Positions 8,036 through 15,825 of a stretch of 64,000 nt of DNA are shown in pieces. Positions within the stretch are counted from its first letter, which is position 1; each line of letters begins with the position of its first letter. The notes beneath the pieces are model-generated. The model was not told the origin of the DNA. It saw only the letters and a program-made list of their open reading frames with translations, and did no database searches. Source of the stretch: Acidimicrobiia bacterium (GTDB taxonomy: Bacteria > Actinomycetota > Acidimicrobiia > Acidimicrobiales > Aldehydirespiratoraceae); the NCBI GenBank assembly GCA_022820805.1, contig JAJEEV010000037.1:1-64000 (forward strand), written 5' to 3'. The position numbers were made by a program, and so were the translations under genes.

Positions 8036-9076
8036 ATGAGGACGTCGGTCCAGCTCACCGCCGACGCCGGGCCGCGGCCGGAGCTGGTCGACTTCGTGGT
8101 CGGGGCCGAAGCGCTCGGCGTCGACGCGGTATGGGTGGCCGAGGCCTGGGGGGCCGACGCGGTGTCGCCGCTGGGCTACCTGGCTGCCCGTACCGACCGG
8201 GTGATGCTGGGCGCGTCGGTGTTCCAGGTGGGCGTCCGCTCCGCGGTGATGACCGCTCAGACCGCGCTGACCCTCAACGAGCTGTCGCAGGGGCGCTTCG
8301 TGCTGGGTCTGGGGGTGTCGGGACCGCAGGTGATGGAGGGCCTGCACGGGGTGCGCTTCGCCGGCCCGGTGGGCCGCATGGCCGAGACCCTCGACGTGAT
8401 CGCGCAGGCCTTCGCGGGCGAGCGCGTCCGTTACTCGGGCCGCCATCTGCAGCTTCCCCTGGCCGGCGGGGAGGGCAAGTCGCTGCGCCTGTCGATCCGC
8501 TCGGAGTCGCCCCCGCCGGTGTATCTGGCCTCGATGCTGCCGAGGATGCTGGAGTTGACCGGCGAGCGAGCCGATGGCTGGCTGGGGACCAGTTTCGTGC
8601 CTGAGGGCGCTGAGGACGCCTACTTCCGGCACCTGCGGGCCGGCGCGGCCCGGTCCGGGCGGACTCTGGCCGACATCGATGTCTGCCAGGGCGCCGAGGT
8701 CGCCTTCGCGGCTGACGAGGCTGAGCTGGCTGCCATGATCGACGCCCGCCGGGGTGGGCTGGCCTTCAGTCTGGGCGGCATGGGCTCAGCCATCTCCAAC
8801 TTCTACAACTCGGCCTACGCCCGCCAGGGCTTCGCCGAGGTGGCCGCTGAGTCCCAGCGCCTGTGGCTGGCCGGCGATCGCGCCGCCGCGGCCGCGGCGA
8901 TCCCCGACGAGATGGTGCTGGGGACCACCCTCATCGGCACCGCCGGAATGGTGCAGGCACGGTTGGCGGTGTGGGCTGCCGCCGGGGTGGACACGGTGCG
9001 GCTGTATCCCGCGGGCGACACCGTCGGCGAACGCCTGGACACTCTCGGCCGGGCCCTGGACCTGGTCCCGTCCTGA
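8036..9076 (+). CDS. LLM-class (probably F420-dependent) oxidoreductase
   Basis: The 346-residue protein fits the luciferase-like monooxygenase fold: VWVAEAWGADAVSPLGYLAARTDRVMLG near the N-terminus and the FVLGLGVSGPQVMEGLHG motif. The C-terminal MVLGTTLIGTAGMVQARLAVWAAAGVDTVRLYP resembles that of F420-dependent reductases of actinobacteria. The cofactor is inferred from family and phylum, since FMN members look similar. The ATG at 8036 follows the upstream gene by 19 bases, which suggests one transcript with the nitroreductase fusion. Confidence 0.85.
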   Translation: MRTSVQLTADAGPRPELVDFVVGAEALGVDAVWVAEAWGADAVSPLGYLAARTDRVMLGASVFQVGVRSAVMTAQTALTLNELSQGRFVLGLGVSGPQVMEGLHGVRFAGPVGRMAETLDVIAQAFAGERVRYSGRHLQLPLAGGEGKSLRLSIRSESPPPVYLASMLPRMLELTGERADGWLGTSFVPEGAEDAYFRHLRAGAARSGRTLADIDVCQGAEVAFAADEAELAAMIDARRGGLAFSLGGMGSAISNFYNSAYARQGFAEVAAESQRLWLAGDRAAAAAAIPDEMVLGTTLIGTAGMVQARLAVWAAAGVDTVRLYPAGDTVGERLDTLGRALDLVPS

Positions 9077-9207
9077 GGGCCGCGCCTCCGGGCATGCGGC
9101 GTGCCTGACCGCTCGACCTCTCCGGCGAGCCGCCTGGTGCCGGGGGATCGATGAGCGGTCGCGACGGTCACCGGTCGGGGACCCCGGTCCTGTCATACTC
9201 GCGTCCT

Positions 9208-9225
9208 ATGAGCGTTGAGCGATGA
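9208..9225 (+). other. Five-codon mini-ORF overlapping the next start
   Basis: ATG AGC GTT GAG CGA TGA begins 8 bases after a CATACT box (9194-9199), and its stop overlaps the ATG of the SH3 protein gene as ATGA. It looks like a leaderless leader peptide coupled to the downstream gene, but the true start could simply be the second ATG. Confidence 0.35.
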
Positions 9226-10526
9226 CCGAACAGAGGACGCCCATGCGGCGACCGGTCCCTGCCGCGTTGATCGTGGCCCGGCGGGCGATGGTGGTCGCGG
9301 CCGCCTCCATGGTGATCGCCGCGCTGGCGGTGGTGGTCGCTCTGCTGGGCGAGCCCGGCACCGACCCGGCCGACACCGCGGCCCTCGAACAGGCCCGGGA
9401 CGACGCGGCCGCGGCCCAGTCACAGGCCGGCGCGGCCACCGACATGGCCGACGCGGCCGTCGTCCTCGCCGAGGAGGCCGCCGCCAAGGCCTCGCTCCTC
9501 GAGGATGCGGTGGCCGAATCCTTCGCGGAGGCTGAGGGTGCGGTCGATCCCGAGACTGTGGCCGAGTTGCAGGCACAGTTGGCCGAGGTCCGGAACCTGG
9601 CGGCCGAGGCTCTGGTGGCTGCCGGCGCGACTGCCGGCGCCGAGGAGGCTGCCGCCGAGGAGACGACTCCTGAGGATGAGGCCGCGGCCGAGGACCCCGC
9701 GTCCGAAGACGCCGAGGCTGAGGAGGCGCCCGCGCCCGACGCCGAGGCTGAGGACCCTTCCGAGCCCGATGACGGCACCGCCGGGGAGGCGCCCGTTCCC
9801 GAGACCGATGACGAGGACGGGGTCGAGGACGACCCGGCCGCAGCCGTCGACCTGCCCGGCGAGGCCTTCGAGCTCGCCCCGGCCGCAGGCGCCGGGCTGA
9901 CGGTCGTCGGGGTGAGGCACGACAGCGCGCTCAACCTTAGAGACGTCCCCAGCGGCGATGTCACCGCCAGGCTCGACAACGTGATGGACGGGGTGCGCGA
10001 TCCGGCCGTCTATGTGCGCCAGCCGGGCTCCGACGACATCATCGACACGGTCGACCTGCAGAACGGGATCGTCGCGACCGGAAACAGCCGCCAGCTGCCC
10101 ACGACCATCTGGCACGAGCTGCGGGTCGGGAGCCTGCGAGGCTGGGCCAGCGCCGCATATCTCGCCCAGGCCGGAGGCACCGAAGACGCCACGTCCGAGG
10201 TGGTTGACACGCTGGGCGAACTCCCGGTAGCCGAGACCATGGTCGAGCTGGGTCTCGCGGTCGCCCAGACCATGGCAAGCCAGGAGCCCCAATCCAGTGT
10301 CGTGGTGTCGGGGGCGCCCGGCCTCTCCGGCGATCTCGGGCAGGTGACGATCGACATCGTCGGCATCGGCGACGACTCGCTCCGGGGGTTCCGCCTGGTG
10401 GTGTTCGCCCACCCGGCCGAGAACTGGACCCAGGACGACCCCGGTCCGTTCACCCTCAAGAGTGTCGAGCGCACGGTCCTCTGCCACAGCCACCGAGGCG
10501 TAAGCGAAGAAGGCCTCTGCAACTAG
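9222..10526 (+). CDS. Membrane-anchored protein with Ala/Glu-rich stalk and SH3-like domain
   Basis: The 434-residue protein has a short basic cytoplasmic end, one membrane helix (about 22-42), a long Ala/Glu/Asp-rich helical region (about 53-205) and a bacterial SH3-like domain (about 225-310, with SALNLRDVPSGD and GWASAAYL). A less familiar C-terminal domain ends with two cysteines. This suggests an extracytoplasmic protein standing off the membrane, perhaps binding cell wall. Residues 104-123 resemble residues 93-112 of the substrate-binding lipoprotein at 43153-45021. The function is unknown. Confidence 0.65.
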   Translation: MTEQRTPMRRPVPAALIVARRAMVVAAASMVIAALAVVVALLGEPGTDPADTAALEQARDDAAAAQSQAGAATDMADAAVVLAEEAAAKASLLEDAVAESFAEAEGAVDPETVAELQAQLAEVRNLAAEALVAAGATAGAEEAAAEETTPEDEAAAEDPASEDAEAEEAPAPDAEAEDPSEPDDGTAGEAPVPETDDEDGVEDDPAAAVDLPGEAFELAPAAGAGLTVVGVRHDSALNLRDVPSGDVTARLDNVMDGVRDPAVYVRQPGSDDIIDTVDLQNGIVATGNSRQLPTTIWHELRVGSLRGWASAAYLAQAGGTEDATSEVVDTLGELPVAETMVELGLAVAQTMASQEPQSSVVVSGAPGLSGDLGQVTIDIVGIGDDSLRGFRLVVFAHPAENWTQDDPGPFTLKSVERTVLCHSHRGVSEEGLCN

Positions 10527-10542
10527 CTCCGCGTTGACGGCC

Positions 10543-11231
10543 CTACACCGGCGGCTTGACCTCGTAACCCATCTCGCGCAGTTGCTCCACCGCCACGTCG
10601 GTGTGGTCCCGGACCGTGGCGCTCGCTTGCTTCTGTTCCCAGTCGCCGAGGGTTCGGTCTACGACAGCTTGCCAACCGGGGTTCCATTCGGTGTAGAGGC
10701 GCTCACGGTCAAGGAACTGTAGAAGATCCTCCACGGTCGGGCGGAAGCGTCGTCCGCCGACGGGAAAGTGGAACTCGGCCAAGCGTGGTGGCGCAAGCCC
10801 TGCCGTTCCGTAGATCCATCCGATCTCCAGTGACTCGGCATGCAGAATGCACATGTGCAGAGGGCTTGCTGCGAGCGTTCCCAACATACTCAACGCGGAA
10901 GACTGGGCGCTCTCTCCGTCGCGGATCGGGCCGAACCCACAAGCCGTAGTCCGAGGTCTGGACTACGAGGAATCCGGAGTGCGGGGTGACGGACACCCGT
11001 AGTTCGATCTTGAGCATGAGCGTCGCGGGACCGGCACCATCGCACTCGCGCGGAAGCGGAACCAGACTGAACCCCCACCTTCTCGGGATTCAATGGCATC
11101 GGTCCGATCCGGCGCTGGTCGTCGCCTGCCTCGACCACCCCGAACTCACGAGCTCCGACTACACATCCTTGGATGAGCTCGGTCAGTTGCGCTGCGAACT
11201 CATTCGACGCTTCATCGAGGGCACTGGTCAC
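10543..11231 (-). pseudogene. Frameshifted gene of unknown function (three frame segments)
   Basis: Protein-like sequence continues through three frames on this strand. A GTG at 11231 opens MTSALDEASNEFAAQLTELI. A second frame carries MLKIELRVSVTPHSGFLVVQ to about 10850, and a third carries HAESLEIGWIYGTAGL and the PTVEDLLQFLDRE region to 10543. Dropping one T near 10846 joins the last two segments as SAHVHLHAESLEIG. The first junction is near 11050 and less certain. The start overlaps the stop of the preceding small gene (GTGA), so the two form an operon. The family is not recognised. Sequencing indels are possible. Confidence 0.55.
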
Positions 11232-11416
11232 GCCGTGTCGGGAAGGTCTTCCTCAGTGAGGATGTCACCCCAGATCAGCCAGAGATCGCGCAGCGAAGGG
11301 TCGTCCAGGCGGTCCTCAACGCCGAGTTCGTAGAACCCACGCAGACCGAGCCCGACCTCGTCAGCAGCTCTCGCAAGCATGCTCACGACTTCTTCCCTGG
11401 GGACGGTGATGGTCAT
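11228..11416 (-). CDS. Small protein of unknown function (62 aa)
   Basis: This 62-residue acidic protein starts MTITVPREEVVSMLARAADE and ends in an acidic LWLIWGDILTEEDLPDTA. A strong GAGGAGG sits a few bases before the ATG at 11416. Its stop overlaps the GTG of the frameshifted downstream gene, so the pair look translationally coupled. Pairing of a small acidic protein with a larger partner resembles toxin-antitoxin or immunity modules, but nothing here proves it. Confidence 0.6.
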   Translation of the reverse strand: MTITVPREEVVSMLARAADEVGLGLRGFYELGVEDRLDDPSLRDLWLIWGDILTEEDLPDTA

Positions 11417-11683
11417 GGACTGTTCCTCCTCGGGTAGCGATGAGCGTAGTAGGGCCGTGGGACATCGGTGACAACCTCCTGATCGGTTAGGCGGTCTTGT
11501 GTCAATGCGCCGTGGGTAGTGCGATGTCCTTGTGGAGTAGGCGAGAGTCAGCAGTGGGTGCGGGTGGCGCTGCAGACGCTGGTCGTTGTGGCTTACCCTG
11601 GCTGTGGCCTGCGTGGGTGAGGCAGGCAAGGGCCTGTGGTGCGGTGTGTGCCGGTGCCTGCCTGGACTCATCTGTGTGACCTG
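11417..11683. other. Intergenic stretch without recognisable gene
   Basis: These 267 bases separate the small operon from the HNH endonuclease gene. They are rich in GT on the plus strand. No RNA gene, terminator or convincing coding frame was seen. Confidence 0.4.
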
Positions 11684-13006
11684 CTAGGCGAGGGTGATCA
11701 GTCGGGTACCGTTCACCGGCGAGGTTGTTTCGCTGGCCGGGCTGAGGCCTGACCCCGGAGGGTCGGGGACGCTGTTGGGGCGGCGCGCTCGTACCGAGTT
11801 GGTGTCTGGTCCGGGCGGGTCGGGGGCGTGTGCGGGGCCGTGGTTGATCGCATCTGGGGGGTGGAGCGTGCGTCTGCCGGGTGGTCCGTGGATTTGCCAG
11901 TTGAAGTGGTGGATCTTGTTGTGGCAGTGCCAGCATGCGGGTACGAGGTTGTCGATGTCGGTGGGTCCGCCTTGGGACACGGGTCTGACGTGGTGGGCTT
12001 GGCATGCGTCGAAGTCGAACCCGCAGGCGAAGCAGCCTCCGTAGATCGCTTTCAGTGCCTTGAGCTGGGTGGCGGTGGCGGTGCGTTTGGTGTGTCCTTG
12101 CCACAACAGCACGCCGCGGCGGTCATAGATGGCCGGTGTGATGGCGGAGTTGCAGGCCAATTCGTCGAGCACCACATTCGGTAGCCGGTCCCCTGTGGGG
12201 GTTTCGGCGATGAGTTCGCCGGTGGTGTCATCGACGTGCGCGACCACGCAGATGTCCGCGAAGGGCTTGCTGGTACCGGTGGCGGTGTTGGCGGTGAGGG
12301 CATCAAGGGCGTCGGCCATGCACTGGTCGAAGCTTCGTCGCTGGGTCAGGTCTTCGGCGCTCTTCTTGTCGGCGTCATGGAGGCGGGCGGCTTCGGTGCG
12401 CAGCCGGTTGTTGATGCGAGCGCCGGTGACTGCGTCGAACTCGCCGTGAAGGCGGACCATCCCGTCGTCGGTCTCGAAGATGCGCACGCAGCGCCGGACG
12501 CGCTGGCGAGCATGCTCAGAGGCTCCGCCGTCGCCTCGACGTTCGACGGTCCAGCGGCGTGCCTCGCGGGCGAACTGATCGGGATGCATGGATTCGGCCT
12601 TGGCCAACAGTTCAGCGTCGGACTCGACATCGGCGACGCTGGTGTTGGCGGCTGCCTTGGCTAGACGCTTGGCGTTGGCCAACGACACCCGACCCTCAGC
12701 CACCGCGTCGCTCAGTCTCTGTGCCTCGCCCAGCGCCTCAGCTACTTTGACCCGGCTACGAGCCTCCTGCCGGGACAGCCCCGCACTCACAGCCAGCACC
12801 TCAGCACCGCCGTCACCATGACGCTCCCGGCCCGCCACCGCAGCCGCAGCCGAGACCTGGAACGCTGAGTTCACACCGGCGATCACCTTCGACGCCACCA
12901 ACCCCTCACGCAGCTCCGAACACGATGCCGAGCCCTCGTTGGCGCAAGCCAGCATCTCCTTCACCGCGGCCTCGGCCCGTCGAGCAGCTTCGATCAACAT
13001 AGACAC
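11684..13006 (-). CDS. DUF222 / HNH endonuclease-domain protein
   Basis: The 440-residue protein has an N-terminal helical DUF222 region (about 1-300) and a C-terminal HNH nuclease domain: CFACGFDFDACQAHHVRPVS, then NLVPACWHCHNKIH, giving two CxxC zinc pairs around the HH catalytic centre. These proteins are abundant, often multi-copy, in actinobacteria and are linked with mobile or repeated elements; their biological role is unsettled. A Pro-rich tail of about 60 residues follows the HNH domain. The AT-rich region upstream suggests acquired DNA. Confidence 0.88.
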   Translation of the reverse strand: MSMLIEAARRAEAAVKEMLACANEGSASCSELREGLVASKVIAGVNSAFQVSAAAAVAGRERHGDGGAEVLAVSAGLSRQEARSRVKVAEALGEAQRLSDAVAEGRVSLANAKRLAKAAANTSVADVESDAELLAKAESMHPDQFAREARRWTVERRGDGGASEHARQRVRRCVRIFETDDGMVRLHGEFDAVTGARINNRLRTEAARLHDADKKSAEDLTQRRSFDQCMADALDALTANTATGTSKPFADICVVAHVDDTTGELIAETPTGDRLPNVVLDELACNSAITPAIYDRRGVLLWQGHTKRTATATQLKALKAIYGGCFACGFDFDACQAHHVRPVSQGGPTDIDNLVPACWHCHNKIHHFNWQIHGPPGRRTLHPPDAINHGPAHAPDPPGPDTNSVRARRPNSVPDPPGSGLSPASETTSPVNGTRLITLA

Positions 13007-13146
13007 AGCATCCCATATGGGTGTGACATCTCATATTCTAATTTGGAATATAACAAAAATAGTTGACAATTTAGAACTTGCGACTATGGCTGCGTGCAGG
13101 CTTGGGCCAGGTTTCTCCGAACGCCGCTCACGGCAGACTGGTCGCG
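13007..13146. promoter_or_regulatory. AT-rich divergent promoter with two palindromes
   Basis: This gap between the HNH gene and the orphan gene is far richer in A+T than the rest of the window. It holds the perfect palindrome CCCATATGGG (13012-13021), an inverted repeat ATATTC-n7-GAATAT (13033-13051) and a consensus -35 TTGACA (13063-13068). It probably drives both flanking genes under a repressor not identified here. Confidence 0.5.
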
Positions 13147-14031
13147 ATGCCCGATAGCCGTTGCTTCGTCCAGTTCCATCATCCCGGTAGAGAGCAGCGA
13201 CCCGGTCCCGGCGGTGGGCAGGAATGGAACCGGCGAGCCGCGGACGACGGCTGTGCCCCCACAGAGACCTGCGGTCCTGGCCACGCCCGGAAGTTCATTC
13301 AGCTATGCGGCGACTGGATCGACGAGGACGGCATCAGCGGAACCGGTGACTTGTGGGCCTGGGGCGAATGGGAGGCTGAGTCTGAGTTGTTGCGCGAACT
13401 CGATCAGATGGGTGATCCAGGATTCCCCCGGCACCTCTGGCTCCCGTACTACGTCCGACGGCAACACGGCTACCGGGGCTTGCACAACACCGACCCGTTC
13501 ATCTTCGGTGGGCGCTTCCTCTACTCGAATTGCCATCAGCGATGGAAGAGCAGACTCCGACACCTTTCAAGAGGCTCGGTAATCGCCTTTGGAAGCAAGA
13601 AGGGCGACTGGGTGCTCGACACCGTGCTGGTAGTCGCTGGTTCTGTCGAGTATGTGGCAGAAGCGGCTGGCGACTCCCTGCCCGACTGGGTGCCAGGGGC
13701 ATTCCTGGACGTTACGGCTGGACCGCTAGCTGATAACGACGCTGGAGTGAGTTTCAGGCTCTACTGGGGAGCAACGCCGACCGATCCGGTCGATGAGATG
13801 TTCAGCTTCTTCCCTGCGGTGGAGGCGGGTGGAGACATGGGGTTCAAGCGGCCGAGCATCGAGCTCCCTGACGAGTGCTTCACGAGGACGCTGCAAATGG
13901 GTGCCAAGTCGACACCCGGGTTGGCCCCCGACACCGCGCGGCAGTTATGGGACTCCCTTGTTCAGCAAGTGCGGGATGCCAATCTTCTGCTGGGCACCCA
14001 CGCAGCCGTGCCGCCGCGGCGCGAGGCCTAA
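13147..14031 (+). CDS. Conserved protein of unknown function (294 aa)
   Basis: The 294-residue soluble protein has motifs CFVQFHHPGREQRP, HARKFIQLCGDWID, LWAWGEWEAES and GLHNTDPFIFGGRFLYSNC, then a hydrophilic C-terminal half. This arrangement recalls a scattered family of uncharacterised proteins but no enzyme class is recognised. Start choice is uncertain: the ATG at 13147 begins just before the conserved part, and an upstream extension exists. It faces away from the HNH gene across an AT-rich promoter, so it belongs to the accessory patch. Confidence 0.6.
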   Translation: MPDSRCFVQFHHPGREQRPGPGGGQEWNRRAADDGCAPTETCGPGHARKFIQLCGDWIDEDGISGTGDLWAWGEWEAESELLRELDQMGDPGFPRHLWLPYYVRRQHGYRGLHNTDPFIFGGRFLYSNCHQRWKSRLRHLSRGSVIAFGSKKGDWVLDTVLVVAGSVEYVAEAAGDSLPDWVPGAFLDVTAGPLADNDAGVSFRLYWGATPTDPVDEMFSFFPAVEAGGDMGFKRPSIELPDECFTRTLQMGAKSTPGLAPDTARQLWDSLVQQVRDANLLLGTHAAVPPRREA

Positions 14032-14072
14032 GGACAGGGGTCGTCGCCGCCCGAGTGCGAGCGTGCGGTCGG

Positions 14073-14393
14073 CTAGCTGAAGCTCTGGCCGCAGCCGCAG
14101 GTGCGTTGGGCGTTGGGGTTGTCGATCGAGAACCCGGCCGACTGCAGGCTGTCGGAGTAGTCGAGCGTGGCCCCCTCCAGCAGCATGGCCGACGACGGGT
14201 CCACGACCACCCGCACGTCGCCGAACGTCGCGGTGGTGTCGCTCTCGGCCACATCGGTGTCGAAGTACATCTCGTAGGAGAAGCCCGAGCAGCCGCCTGG
14301 CCGCACGGCCACCCGCAGCGCCAGCCCCTCCTCGTTCTCGGCATCGATGAGTTCCGACACCTTGCTGGATGCCTGGTCGGTGAGTGTGATCAC
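14073..14393 (-). CDS. A-type iron-sulfur carrier (IscA/ErpA/HesB)
   Basis: The 106-residue protein has the three cysteines of A-type carriers: one in GGCSGFSY and two in the C-terminal CGCG. It accepts Fe-S clusters from the assembly scaffold and passes them to apo-enzymes. The GTG at 14393 follows GGAG by 8 bases and starts directly at ITLTDQASSKV, where family similarity begins. It is divergent to mrp, another Fe-S carrier, which supports a shared role. Confidence 0.93.
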   Translation of the reverse strand: MITLTDQASSKVSELIDAENEEGLALRVAVRPGGCSGFSYEMYFDTDVAESDTTATFGDVRVVVDPSSAMLLEGATLDYSDSLQSAGFSIDNPNAQRTCGCGQSFS

Positions 14394-14517
14394 GATGGCT
14401 CTCCGTGGATGGTTGCCGCCGACTGGTGCCAACAAAGGTAGCGCCAAGCGCGAGGCGAGGCTACTGATCCCGCGGCAACGGCCGCGGAGGCCTGATCGGC
14501 CGGGCACGCCCCGCCGG

Positions 14518-14530
14518 TAGCATCAGAGGG
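14518..14530 (+). promoter_or_regulatory. Leaderless promoter of mrp
   Basis: TAGCAT (14518-14523) matches TAnnnT and ends 7 bases before the GTG start at 14531. Confidence 0.5.
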
Positions 14531-15763
14531 GTGACCACGACCGTGCCGACGGCCGAGGCCGTCATGGAGTTGATGCGGGGCGTGGTCGATCCCGAGCTGG
14601 GCAGCAACCTGGTGGAGCTGGGCATGGCCCGGGGCGCGCAGGTGTCCGGCGACGGCGAGGTGCGGATCGAGATCGCCCTCACCACGTCCGGTTGCCCCCT
14701 GCGGGCCCAGATCCAGCGCGACGTGAAGGCCCGGCTGGAGTCGCTGCCCGGAGTCACCAAGGTGCGAATCGTCTGGGCCGAATTGACCGCGGAGGAGAAG
14801 ACCGCGGCCATGGCCAAGGCCCGCTTCAACGTGTCGCAGCGGGCGCCGGACACGGCCATTCCGCCGACCACCAAAGTGCTGATGGTGGCCAGCGGGAAGG
14901 GCGGCGTGGGCAAGTCGACCGTGACGACCAACCTGGCCGCTGCTCTCGCCGAGGAAGGCTTCAAGGTCGGGGTGATGGACGCCGACATCTGGGGGTACTC
15001 GGTGCCCCGGATGCTGGGCGTGGACGGGGACTTGCGCTCCCTCGAAGGCAAGATCGTGCCCATCAGCCGGACCGTCGGCGAGGGCCGCCTCGACGTGGTG
15101 TCGATGGGCTTTTTGGTGGATCGGGAGGACTCGGCGCTGATGTGGCGGGGCCTGATGCTCAACCGGGCGGTGCAGCACTTCTGCGAGGACGTCCGCTGGA
15201 ACGACGACCTCGACTACCTGCTGATCGACATGCCGCCGGGAACCGGCGACGTGCAGATGGGCCTGGCCAAGATGCTGCCCAGAGCCGAGATGATCATCGT
15301 CACCACCCCGACGGTGGCCGCCCAGAAGGTGGCCGCCCGGGTGGCCGACATGGGCCGCAAGAACTACCTGAGAGTCGTGGGCGTGGTCGAGAACATGAGC
15401 TACCTGGTGACCCCCGACGGCGAGCACCAGGCCGTGTTCGGCGCGGGTGGGGGCGAGGCGCTGGCCTCCGAGATCGGAGCGCCGTTGCTGGGCTGCATCC
15501 CGCTCGACCCTGCCGTGGCTGAAGGCTCCGACCTCGGCGAGCCGGCCGTGCTCGGCTCCGGCGTCGCGGCGAAGGAACTGAAGTCGGTGGCCCTGGCCCT
15601 GTCGGAGGAGCACGTCCCACCGGTGGAGATGGCGGGCTGCAGCGCCCGGATGCTCGACGCGGCCGTGGCCGCCCTCGACGCCCTTGACGCCCTTGACGCC
15701 CTTGACGCCCTCGACGCCCTCGACACCGAGGACGACGAGGACAACGAGGACGACGAGGCCTGA
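14531..15763 (+). CDS. mrp: Mrp/NBP35-type Fe-S cluster carrier ATPase
   Basis: The 410-residue protein begins with a MIP18/SufT-like domain (6-85) and continues with a deviant Walker A P-loop SGKGGVGKST (121-130), MDADIWGYSVPRMLG and DMPPGTGDVQ of the Mrp ATPase family. It binds and transfers Fe-S clusters in an ATP-dependent way. The C-terminus has a run of ALD tripeptides encoded by a 9-bp tandem repeat, then an acidic tail of Asp/Glu. The tail is unusual and may vary between strains. Confidence 0.93.
   Translation: MTTTVPTAEAVMELMRGVVDPELGSNLVELGMARGAQVSGDGEVRIEIALTTSGCPLRAQIQRDVKARLESLPGVTKVRIVWAELTAEEKTAAMAKARFNVSQRAPDTAIPPTTKVLMVASGKGGVGKSTVTTNLAAALAEEGFKVGVMDADIWGYSVPRMLGVDGDLRSLEGKIVPISRTVGEGRLDVVSMGFLVDREDSALMWRGLMLNRAVQHFCEDVRWNDDLDYLLIDMPPGTGDVQMGLAKMLPRAEMIIVTTPTVAAQKVAARVADMGRKNYLRVVGVVENMSYLVTPDGEHQAVFGAGGGEALASEIGAPLLGCIPLDPAVAEGSDLGEPAVLGSGVAAKELKSVALALSEEHVPPVEMAGCSARMLDAAVAALDALDALDALDALDALDTEDDEDNEDDEA
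15671..15724 (+). repeat. 9-bp tandem repeat inside mrp
   Basis: Six units of GCCCT(C/T)GAC encode (ALD)6 near the C-terminus of Mrp. Copy-number change would keep the frame. Confidence 0.85.
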
Positions 15764-15780
15764 CGGGCTGCCCCGCACGA

Positions 15781-15825
15781 ACTTCTGTCAGTCATCCACC
15801 TCACAGGTGGCTAGGTGACAGAAGT
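15781..15825. terminator. Bidirectional hairpin between convergent mrp and UGSC genes
   Basis: ACTTCTGTCA (15781-15790) pairs with TGACAGAAGT (15816-15825), enclosing a second hairpin CCACCT-CAC-AGGTGG. It overlaps the last codons and stop of the UGSC gene and lies 17 bases after mrp, so it can end both transcripts. There is no clear T-tract. Confidence 0.65.

Noticed and set aside
11502-12104. Arg/Pro-rich 200-residue frame overlapping the HNH gene
   Set aside because: It is an out-of-frame shadow of the DUF222-HNH gene and has no recognisable domain.
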